Made by a program: the position numbers and the translations under genes
In this document: in pieces, positions 1 through 5,017 of the stretch
How positions within the stretch are numbered: position 1 is the stretch's first letter
Layout of the letters: each line of letters starts with the position of its first letter
The notes under the pieces: generated by a model
Told to the model about the DNA's origin: nothing
What the model saw: the letters and a program-made list of their open reading frames with translations, nothing else
Databases searched by the model: none
From: Deltaproteobacteria bacterium UBA6930
GTDB taxonomy: Bacteria; Myxococcota_A; UBA9160; UBA6930
Assembly (NCBI GenBank): GCA_002450755.1
Contig: DKAI01000219.1
Span: 1-5,017, forward strand
Direction: 5' to 3'
DNA length: 5,017 bases

Positions 1-1311
1 TACCCGCTCGGCTGGTGCCCAAACTATGTATTCCGACAGCCACAATTTGAGAAAATACTTCGAGACGGTTTAAAAAGATTCCCATCAGTCGTTGCTTGCG
101 CTCCGGCAACATTTTTGAGTTTTAAGCAAGAGGAAAACGGTGTAGTGGTGACAATCGACACGCCGGAGGGACAGACGGCTATTAGAGCACAGTTTCTCCT
201 TGGTGCGGATGGAGGTTCGAGCAGTGTTCGAGGAGCTATTGCTTCAAAGATGGAATCTTTGGATTTTGACGAACCTTGGCTTGTGATCGACGTGTTGTGT
301 TCCGATGATGCTTTAGAGTCTCTACCAAGAACTATCGTTCAATATTGCAACCCGAGACGTCCCGCTACTTACGTGATCGGTACCGAAAATCACCGTAGAT
401 GGGAAATTATGCGCCTTCCAAATGAGAACTGGAGTGATGACATAACGGAGGAAGAAGTGTGGGACCTCTTGTCCCCTTGGATTAAAGAAAGCGATGCTAC
501 TCTCTGGCGTTGGGCGAATTATGAATTCCATGCGGTTGTAGCTGAAACCTGGCGGGAGAACCGGGTGCTTCTATTGGGTGACGCAGCGCACATGACTCCT
601 CCCTTTATGGCACAAGGAATGACTCAAGGATTTAGAGACGCATCAAACCTCACGTGGAAACTGGACGAGATTCTGAAGGGGAGTGCTCCTCACAGGTTTT
701 TAGACAGTTATATGGAGGAGCGGGCGCCGCACGTAAGGTCTACGACTGAGGTTGCTAAAGGATTAGGAAAGGTGATTTGTGAATTGAACGCTGAAGAAGC
801 AAACAAAAGAGACGAAAGTATGCTTTCTGAATTCGGAAATCCTCCCTCAGTAAGAATTCGCCAATCACTTATACCCGACTTCGAGTCAGGATTCTTTGAG
901 GTTGGTCAGGCTGGAGCAGGTTCCGTCCTTCCTCAACCGCACGTCTCATACAAAGGCGGTACGTACCTCTTAGATGATGTGATTGGTGACGGTCCTAGTC
1001 TGCTAGTAATGGCTGACCTTTTAGACACGGTGAAAGGCGAGGACTTACTTAAGATTGCAAATACGAGTGAAGCTACCTTTTGCCTCCTTGTAGATGAAGC
1101 AGGGGCCGAACACGAATTTGAAATTGAAATAGCTGAAAAGGGGCATCTCCTGGCCGACTGGTTCTCAGCCCATGATTGTAAAGCGGCATTGATAAGACCT
1201 GATAAATATGTTTATGGAACAGCTTCTAATTTATTGGAAATAAATAGGATAATTAAATCTTACAAAAGACGAAAAGAAGGAGACGAAAATGAAAGCAGTT
1301 GTAGTACCTGA
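1..1311 (+). CDS. MhpA-like FAD-dependent aromatic hydroxylase, 5' end missing
   Basis: This is a flavoprotein monooxygenase of the PF01494 / MhpA (3-(3-hydroxyphenyl)propionate hydroxylase) type. Such enzymes use NAD(P)H and O2 to hydroxylate a phenolic or hydroxy-heteroaromatic ring in the cytoplasm. The reading frame is open from base 1 (starting YPLGWCPNYVFRQPQFE), so the TTG at 115 is an internal codon and the true start lies upstream. About 436 residues are present; MhpA is about 550, so roughly 110 are missing, including the N-terminal GxGxxG FAD motif. Visible motifs are the DG motif (GADGGSSSVRG, nt 202-234), the RRPATYVIG...HRRWEIMRLP stretch typical of MhpA relatives, and the GD motif GDAAHMTPPFMAQGM (from nt 577), which contacts the FAD ribityl and pyrophosphate. 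The C-terminus has the thioredoxin-like domain ending in a typical RPDKYVYG. The gene overlaps the next one by 23 bp. The family is secure; the substrate is unknown. Confidence 0.9.
   Translation, partial: YPLGWCPNYVFRQPQFEKILRDGLKRFPSVVACAPATFLSFKQEENGVVVTIDTPEGQTAIRAQFLLGADGGSSSVRGAIASKMESLDFDEPWLVIDVLCSDDALESLPRTIVQYCNPRRPATYVIGTENHRRWEIMRLPNENWSDDITEEEVWDLLSPWIKESDATLWRWANYEFHAVVAETWRENRVLLLGDAAHMTPPFMAQGMTQGFRDASNLTWKLDEILKGSAPHRFLDSYMEERAPHVRSTTEVAKGLGKVICELNAEEANKRDESMLSEFGNPPSVRIRQSLIPDFESGFFEVGQAGAGSVLPQPHVSYKGGTYLLDDVIGDGPSLLVMADLLDTVKGEDLLKIANTSEATFCLLVDEAGAEHEFEIEIAEKGHLLADWFSAHDCKAALIRPDKYVYGTASNLLEINRIIKSYKRRKEGDENESSCST
1275..1282 (+). promoter_or_regulatory. Ribosome binding site inside the upstream gene
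   Basis: AGAAGGAG lies 6 nt before the ATG at 1289, inside the last codons of the FAD monooxygenase. It fixes the start of the MDR gene and, with the 23-bp overlap, indicates translational coupling of the pair. Confidence 0.75.
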
Positions 1312-2356
1312 ATTTGGTCCTCCCGAGGTTCTTCGTTGCGACGAAATGCCCACGCCCACTCCGGGACCTGGAGAGGCACTGCTTAGAATCCACACTAGTG
1401 GAGTAAACCGCTTGGATGTAGAAATGAGGGCTGGCGTCTATGGAGGAGAACCTCTTTTAGATTTTTATTTCGGAAAAGAAGTTCGATTTCCTCATATTCT
1501 TGGAGTCGAGCCCGCCGGGGTTATCGAGGCTGTCGGTAATGGTGTCGAAAACTTGAAGGTCGGAGACCGGGCGATGCCGTTTTCTCACGTTTCATGTGGT
1601 CATTGTAGTCATTGTCTAGCTGGGTTTGATAACGCGTGCGCTCGGATTCAAGTTTTGGGAGTTCAAACGCCAGGGAAGGGGGGGTATGCGGAATATATTA
1701 CTTGGCCGGCGAACCGACTCGTTACTTTTACGGAAGAACTTTCGTTTGAAAAGGCTGCGGCCCTCCTAGTAAATTACGGACCGGTCTGGTTTGGCCTTGT
1801 TAAAAAGGCCCGCTTGAGCCCCGGTGAAACCCTCCTTGTGACAGGAGCTACAGGGGGCTGCGGAATAGCTGCTATTCAGATCGGTAGGTTACTCGGAGCT
1901 AAAGTTATCGCGGTGTCTAGTCAAGAAGAAAAACGTACTCTACTAATGGAATTAGGGGCAGACGAGGTAGTAATCGGAAAGGATCCGGGTTGGGGGGAAG
2001 AGGTTCTCGAAATAACTAAAGGTGAAGGCGCAAATGTAGTGTGTGAACTGGTCGGCGCTGCTACTTGGAAAGACTCGTGTATGGCAGCATCGATTTTGGG
2101 AAGGATTGCCGTAATCGGATCTCATAGTGGGATAAAAACGGAGTTGAATTTAGGAGAATTGTTTGGAAAAAATTTATCCTTGCTGGGAATTACTCGATCT
2201 GACCGAGGAGGAATTGAGAAGGTAGCTCGCTTGGCGGAGCTTGAGAAACTCCGCCCTCACGTGTGGAAGAGCTTTGCTCTGACTGATGCCCATCTTGCCC
2301 ATCGGGCGATGGAAGCGAGAGAGCATACGGGAAAGATAGTCCTCACGGTTAGTTAA
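1289..2356 (+). CDS. MDR-family zinc-binding / quinone oxidoreductase-like dehydrogenase
   Basis: This is a 355-residue medium-chain dehydrogenase/reductase and complete at that length. The N-terminal GroES-like domain spans about residues 1-150, and the Rossmann domain carries the NAD(P) motif GATGGCG (186-192). A structural-zinc Cys tetrad is intact: C103, C106, C109, C117 (SCGHCSHCLAGFDNAC). The catalytic-zinc ligands of alcohol dehydrogenases are largely absent. The first Cys is replaced by N40 (SGVNRLD), the His by V73 in LGVEPAG with E74 retained, and the position of the last Cys is probably N162. GVNxxD is the pattern of quinone oxidoreductases such as QorA. A likely role is NAD(P)H-dependent reduction of a quinone, enone or enoyl intermediate produced by the preceding hydroxylase. 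A loop at about residues 52-67 (EPLLDFYFGKEVRF) is longer than in QOR. The ATG is supported by a good ribosome binding site. Cofactor choice and substrate are not determinable from sequence. Confidence 0.88.
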   Translation: MKAVVVPEFGPPEVLRCDEMPTPTPGPGEALLRIHTSGVNRLDVEMRAGVYGGEPLLDFYFGKEVRFPHILGVEPAGVIEAVGNGVENLKVGDRAMPFSHVSCGHCSHCLAGFDNACARIQVLGVQTPGKGGYAEYITWPANRLVTFTEELSFEKAAALLVNYGPVWFGLVKKARLSPGETLLVTGATGGCGIAAIQIGRLLGAKVIAVSSQEEKRTLLMELGADEVVIGKDPGWGEEVLEITKGEGANVVCELVGAATWKDSCMAASILGRIAVIGSHSGIKTELNLGELFGKNLSLLGITRSDRGGIEKVARLAELEKLRPHVWKSFALTDAHLAHRAMEAREHTGKIVLTVS

Positions 2357-2386
2357 CAACATTATTCAATTTCGTAATCTAGCCGT
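2345..2386. terminator. Weak inverted repeat at convergent gene ends, possible bidirectional terminator
   Basis: ACGGTTAG (2345-2352) and CTAGCCGT (2379-2386) can pair over 8 positions with one G-U wobble around a 26-nt AT-rich loop. The arms overlap the stop codons of both converging genes, which are only 22 bp apart. There is no strong GC stem and no clear U tract on either side, so this is a poor match to an intrinsic terminator. It is the only candidate at this junction. Confidence 0.2.
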
Positions 2387-3425
2387 AAGTAGGTGTCAGT
2401 TCCGCAACAGCCGCAGCAAGGTTAGACGGAGCTATAATTGAACCGTCTTTCACAATTTGCTCGCTACCAATCCAAAAGGACTGTTCCTTCATCACGCAAT
2501 CTGGGTGATTTTCTCCTCCTCCTTCCTCCCAGAAAGGGAGGCCTAAGCCAACTGCGTTACAGCCGATCGCACGCTGGTCTTCAATAAATGAATTTCCCGT
2601 TACTCGTGCCGCTGGATGATATCCGCAAGTAAAATGAATGATGTTTCCGTACTCTCCATTCCCTGCTCGTCGCAAGGAACGGTCGATAACTTTTAGCTCC
2701 GTTCCTCCACCAGTTACTGAACGGATTTTTCCCTCCACTTCAAATCGATAAGGTTCTTGCAGAGGAGTATAGTATTCGTGAAACACTGACTCGCATATTA
2801 CGGTCCCTTTGACAGATTCGAGCTCGGGAATAATGGCGACAGCACCTGGGATAAAATATCCTCCGGGTTTTGTAGCCCTCTGTATGTCGAGACCGATATC
2901 GGAGAGTTTGAATTCAACGTCGGTTCCTAACGGCGTTGTTACCCTGCACTGTTGACCCGCTGAATCGGAAAGAAGCTTATTAAAAATGTCGGAAACCTTA
3001 TAGATCTGTTCGAGATCTGCCTTGCAAAAAATCCGGATCATGCCTTCTGCCCCTATATCGCCCGCAAGTAAATAGCGTGTCCTTTCATTTTCCATAGCGT
3101 TGTCGTACGCCGCAGAGCCAGCCATATAAGGCATGCAAAGGTCAATCCACGCGTCACAGTTTTGGGCCGCCGCTACAATCGGGTCGGGTATATAGGGATC
3201 AGCTAGTCCTCCCTGAAAAGGAAGTGGAGGCGAGAGGATCGCGTTAACGGCCTTTGCCCCCAGGCTGTATGACCCATTCACAATGGCATCGGCGACACCT
3301 GTTTCTGTGTTTGTGTCACTGGTTACTAGTACATGTTCTTCGGCCTTCACGGACATCATGTCCCGCACCAGCAGCAAAGCAGCCCGATTCAGATCAGGTC
3401 CAAGATTCCTCTGATTACTAGTCAT
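2379..3425 (-). CDS. NicX-like (M29-fold) putative non-heme iron ring-cleaving dioxygenase
   Basis: This 348-residue protein belongs to the superfamily joining M29 aminopeptidases (AmpS/PepT-like) and 2,5-dihydroxypyridine 5,6-dioxygenase NicX, which opens a dihydroxypyridine ring to N-formylmaleamate with Fe(II) and O2. Its length matches NicX (about 350) rather than M29 peptidases (about 410). Aligned by eye from memory, the M29 metal Glu in the 'IPxGE' loop is replaced (FIPGAVAI, about 192-199). The Glu of the 'NIGELGIG' motif is H264 (GNIIHFTCGYHP), the following metal His is lost (GCNAVGLG, 288-295), and the terminal HxD is kept as H307-P-D309. H264/H307/D309 matches the H265/H318/D320 iron set recalled for NicX. 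No signal peptide is seen, so it is probably cytoplasmic. AAAGGAA ends 4 nt before the ATG. It lies 70 bp downstream of the Rieske gene on the same strand, probably in one operon. The superfamily is secure, dioxygenase function is likely, and the substrate is unknown. Confidence 0.75.
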   Translation of the reverse strand: MTSNQRNLGPDLNRAALLLVRDMMSVKAEEHVLVTSDTNTETGVADAIVNGSYSLGAKAVNAILSPPLPFQGGLADPYIPDPIVAAAQNCDAWIDLCMPYMAGSAAYDNAMENERTRYLLAGDIGAEGMIRIFCKADLEQIYKVSDIFNKLLSDSAGQQCRVTTPLGTDVEFKLSDIGLDIQRATKPGGYFIPGAVAIIPELESVKGTVICESVFHEYYTPLQEPYRFEVEGKIRSVTGGGTELKVIDRSLRRAGNGEYGNIIHFTCGYHPAARVTGNSFIEDQRAIGCNAVGLGLPFWEEGGGENHPDCVMKEQSFWIGSEQIVKDGSIIAPSNLAAAVAELTPTYG

Positions 3426-3429
3426 AAAG

Positions 3430-3436
3430 TTCCTTT
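3430..3436 (-). promoter_or_regulatory. Ribosome binding site of the NicX-like gene
   Basis: On the minus strand AAAGGAA lies 4 nt before the ATG whose first base is 3425, which supports that start. The rest of the 70-bp gap to the Rieske gene holds only a small AT-rich imperfect repeat (TTAAAACG 3443-3450 against CGTTTAA 3459-3465) and no convincing terminator. Co-transcription of the two genes is therefore the simplest reading. Confidence 0.6.
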
Positions 3437-3495
3437 CGGCGATTAAAACGTTTGAGTTCGTTTAACAAAGGCTCCTATGCCGTATCTATATAAGT

Positions 3496-4665
3496 TTACT
3501 TGAGCTCGATATCGTCAACGTTGTGCTTGATTGTCCCCATGACTCCCGCTTCAAAGGGGGAGACGGGACCGGGTGAGTAGTAGCGTGAGCGCATGCCTCG
3601 TTGTAGGGACTTAATCATTTCGACGTCCTCTCCTAGAATCGCAATGTAGAAGTCCTTGTAGGCATTTGCTTTTTCCTGAAAATCTGGTTGTTCGAAATAC
3701 TCTTCGGGGAACAAGTGATAAGTCACAGTTGATGAGCTTTCGGGCGAGTTGGGCCAATTGGTCTGCAATGCAACAAAGTCAAAACGAGGAAACCAAGCTA
3801 CATTGGGAGGGAGGTGGCTCGAAACCCCTCCACTATGTAGCTCTTCCGGTAACCACGGGATCGGGCCAAAAGAAGACTTGCCATCTGGCGAAATTGTTCC
3901 TCCCGTGAAGCGCCCGTGATAGCCACCATCAAACGTTTGATATCGGTAACCATCGAGAGGTTGGTGTGGTCCAAATGTGTCGCTGTGCAAGACAGCGATG
4001 TGATAAATGTCAGTAAGGTTTTCGTTTAAAAATTTCCAGTTGCAAGGCAACTCTATTGTGAATTTGTTTGCGAGACGCAAGCGACCCATTTGGTATGGCT
4101 CGTATATTCTACGGAAATCCCAACTGTCGAGGTCTTCTGTCAACGGATTTGCTGCGTCATTGAAGTTAACAAAAACAAAACCTTGCCATAATTCTGTTTT
4201 TATTCGGGGTAGTTGGCATCCCTTCTTTTTAAAATTTTCAGCTTTTTCCATATATTGCGCATCAACCAATTCTCCGCTCGTGTTGTATACCCAACCGTGG
4301 TAAGGACAAGAGAAATATTTTGTATTTCCGGAGTCCCATGCAACTTGAACCCCCCGATGCCGGCAGACATTAGAAAATGCTTGAATGTTTCCATCCTTTT
4401 CTTTGACTACGACAATGGGTTCGTCTCCAATCTTCAGCGTAAAGTAGTCACCAGGGTTTTCGACCTCTTCAGCCCGTCCTGCGATTAACCACTCTTTCAT
4501 GAACACTTGCTCAATTTCTCGCTTCATGACGTCTTCGGAGTAATAAACATGTCCCTCTTTATGGTTTTGACTGACTGCAGGAGCGTCTTTTACAACGCTG
4601 TAACCCAACGTATTTGGATCGTATTGGATAGGTGTTTTAGTTTTATGTTTGTTGCTTTGAGGCAT
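3496..4665 (-). CDS. Rieske [2Fe-2S] aromatic ring-hydroxylating oxygenase, alpha subunit
   Basis: This 389-residue protein is the catalytic subunit of a Rieske non-heme iron oxygenase, which uses electrons from a separate reductase to mono- or dihydroxylate, or dealkylate, a substrate with O2. The Rieske domain covers about residues 38-165, with cluster ligands C101-x-H103 (CRHRG) and C120-x2-H123 (CPYHGW). The catalytic domain (SRPBCC, PF00848-like) has the bridging D219 and iron ligands H222 and H227 (ENLTDIYHIAVLH), with D347 (LGEDVEMIKSLQRGMRS) as the third ligand. All key residues are present. Length and organisation fit a full alpha subunit. No beta subunit, ferredoxin or reductase is in the window, so it may be an alpha-only oligomer that borrows a reductase encoded elsewhere. 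The start is fixed by a near-perfect Shine-Dalgarno. It is the first gene of a leftward unit with the NicX-like gene and is divergent from the LLM gene. Substrate class cannot be assigned by sequence alone. Confidence 0.92.
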   Translation of the reverse strand: MPQSNKHKTKTPIQYDPNTLGYSVVKDAPAVSQNHKEGHVYYSEDVMKREIEQVFMKEWLIAGRAEEVENPGDYFTLKIGDEPIVVVKEKDGNIQAFSNVCRHRGVQVAWDSGNTKYFSCPYHGWVYNTSGELVDAQYMEKAENFKKKGCQLPRIKTELWQGFVFVNFNDAANPLTEDLDSWDFRRIYEPYQMGRLRLANKFTIELPCNWKFLNENLTDIYHIAVLHSDTFGPHQPLDGYRYQTFDGGYHGRFTGGTISPDGKSSFGPIPWLPEELHSGGVSSHLPPNVAWFPRFDFVALQTNWPNSPESSSTVTYHLFPEEYFEQPDFQEKANAYKDFYIAILGEDVEMIKSLQRGMRSRYYSPGPVSPFEAGVMGTIKHNVDDIELK

Positions 4666-4672
4666 TGGTCGT

Positions 4673-4679
4673 CCTCCTT
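4673..4679 (-). promoter_or_regulatory. Near-consensus Shine-Dalgarno of the Rieske gene
   Basis: The minus strand reads AAGGAGG, 7 nt before the ATG whose first base is 4665. This is an ideal match to the 16S rRNA tail and decides the start codon. It predicts efficient translation of the Rieske subunit. Confidence 0.85.
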
Positions 4680-4701
4680 GTCTGAGGTTTCTGCCCTTTT
4701 A

Positions 4702-4732
4702 ATAATAACCCGAATTGGAGCTGCGGAATCAA
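4702..4732 (-). promoter_or_regulatory. Possible leftward promoter for the Rieske/NicX-like unit
   Basis: On the minus strand TTGATT (4732-4727) is followed after 19 bp by TATTAT (4707-4702). This would give a transcript start around 4695 and a leader of about 30 nt. The spacer is longer than ideal. An alternative pair, TTTCGA (4771-4766) with a 17-bp spacer to TAAGAT (4748-4743), is equally weak. The region is AT-rich and must hold a promoter if the two minus genes start here, but which box is used cannot be decided. Confidence 0.25.
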
Positions 4733-4787
4733 AGAGTTTTAAATCTTAATTTTTTAGAAAGTCTTTCGAAAAGCCAAAAATAGAATT

Positions 4788-4850
4788 TATCAAGTGAAAT
4801 TGGTTCTCCGGGATCCTCACACGATTGACATTTAATTTCTAAACTTGATA
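4788..4850. repeat. Two-step inverted repeat in the divergent intergenic region
   Basis: TATCAAG (4788-4794) is the exact reverse complement of CTTGATA (4844-4850). Just inside it, GAAATT (4796-4801) is the exact reverse complement of AATTTC (4834-4839). The inner gaps differ (1 nt on the left, 4 nt on the right). The right arm overlaps the spacer and -10 of the predicted rightward promoter, as an operator half-site would. It could also be a chance feature of AT-rich DNA. Confidence 0.35.
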
Positions 4851-4854
4851 GGGT
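4825..4854 (+). promoter_or_regulatory. Predicted sigma-70 promoter of the LLM-class gene
   Basis: There is a perfect -35 TTGACA (4825-4830), an 18-bp spacer and a -10 TAGGGT (4849-4854), which keeps the TA...T positions of the consensus. Transcription would start near 4861, giving a leader of about 26 nt to the TTG at 4887 or 50 nt to the ATG at 4911. The rest of the 221-bp gap between the divergent genes holds no open frame that looks coding. Confidence 0.45.
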
Positions 4855-4886
4855 GAGACTCGATCAGATTCGGGAGAAAAGAAACA

Positions 4887-5017
4887 TTGACGTCGAAAAC
4901 GATAAACGGAATGGGTGTAGGTATCTATCAAATTACTGCGGACATGGTGAACGGTGACCCAGCTGTAGTCGCAAAACGTGCGGAAGAGGTTGGGTTTGCC
5001 TCCTATTGGTTGCCTGA
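4887..5017 (+). CDS. LLM-class flavin-dependent oxidoreductase, N-terminal fragment cut by window edge
   Basis: The frame runs open to the window end. The last 35 residues have the N-terminal signature of luciferase-like (PF00296) F420- or FMN-dependent oxidoreductases: a first beta strand MGVGIYQIT, then DPAVVAKRAEEVGFASYWLP, matching the common pattern in which an 'AEELGF.S.W.PE' segment leads to the second strand. About 43 of a usual 300-350 residues are visible, so cofactor and substrate cannot be judged. Two starts are possible. TTG at 4887 has GGGAG 10 nt upstream at 4872-4876 and adds eight residues (MTSKTING). ATG at 4911 begins directly at the first strand but has no clear ribosome binding site. 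The frame is closed upstream by TGA at 4854, so no earlier start exists. I give the longer form. The gene is divergent from the Rieske gene and probably shares its control region. Confidence 0.7.
   Translation, partial: MTSKTINGMGVGIYQITADMVNGDPAVVAKRAEEVGFASYWLP

Noticed and set aside
115..117. TTG at 115 as the start of the FAD monooxygenase
   Set aside because: The frame is open back to base 1 and the upstream residues (GWCPNYVFRQPQFE, then a Leu/Arg-rich helix) match the family, so the codon is internal.
322..531. Minus-strand open frame inside the FAD monooxygenase
   Set aside because: A short shadow of a well-supported gene with no protein-family features. The frame at 2174-2362 on the minus strand is rejected for the same reason.
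2379..3425. Annotation as a leucyl aminopeptidase (M29)
   Set aside because: The fold relation is real, but the Glu and His ligands of the dinuclear peptidase site appear absent and the protein is shorter, so the NicX-like reading is preferred.
3426..3495. Terminator or separate promoter between the Rieske and NicX-like genes
   Set aside because: There is only a short AT-rich imperfect repeat and the AAACGTTT palindrome, with no GC stem plus U tract and no convincing -35/-10 pair.
3666..3908. Plus-strand open frame opposite the Rieske gene
   Set aside because: It lies antisense inside a gene with intact catalytic motifs and has no recognisable domain or ribosome binding site. The same holds for antisense frames at 4007-4303, 4213-4488 and 4507-4749, and for the minus-strand frame at 4200-4394.
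1..5017. Mobile element, CRISPR array, tRNA, toxin-antitoxin or phage-defence system
   Set aside because: No direct-repeat arrays, terminal inverted repeats, transposase or integrase motifs, tRNA-like folds or defence domains were seen. All coding space is metabolic.

Overview
The window is a compact piece of bacterial DNA of roughly mid-40s % GC (judged by eye, not computed). It carries five protein genes, three complete and two cut by the window edges. All five look like oxidoreductases or oxygenases of the kind used in catabolism of aromatic or heteroaromatic compounds. There is no rRNA, tRNA, CRISPR array, insertion sequence or integrase. Good Shine-Dalgarno sites, short gaps and ATG starts fit a free-living bacterium. 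The mix of a FAD aromatic hydroxylase, a Rieske oxygenase alpha subunit, an LLM-class flavin protein and a NicX/M29-fold protein resembles oxygenase-rich marine or soil lineages such as SAR202-type Chloroflexota, but that placement is a guess.

Layout. Bases 1-1311 (+) hold the C-terminal ~436 residues of an MhpA-like FAD monooxygenase. Its stop overlaps by 23 bp the start of a quinone-oxidoreductase-like MDR dehydrogenase (1289-2356, +), so the two are probably translationally coupled. A 22-bp gap with a weak inverted repeat separates this pair from a convergent minus-strand pair. That pair, in transcription order, is a Rieske oxygenase alpha subunit (4665-3496) and a protein of the M29 aminopeptidase / 2,5-dihydroxypyridine dioxygenase fold (3425-2379). 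A 221-bp intergenic region (4666-4886) drives the Rieske gene leftwards and an LLM-class flavin-dependent oxidoreductase rightwards (from about 4887, cut at the right edge). It contains a TTGACA-type promoter and an inverted repeat.

Working together (inference): the Rieske enzyme and the FAD hydroxylase would add hydroxyl groups to a ring, the NicX-like protein would open it, and the MDR enzyme would reduce or oxidise an intermediate. The LLM protein would be a further oxygenase or reductase. The most interesting point is the NicX-like protein. By eye alignment it has exchanged the dinuclear-metal ligands of M29 peptidases for a 2-His-1-carboxylate set (H264, H307, D309), so a label of 'leucyl aminopeptidase' would probably be wrong. 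No electron-transfer partner for the Rieske enzyme, no deformylase or amidase, and no regulator gene is visible here, so the substrate cannot be named.
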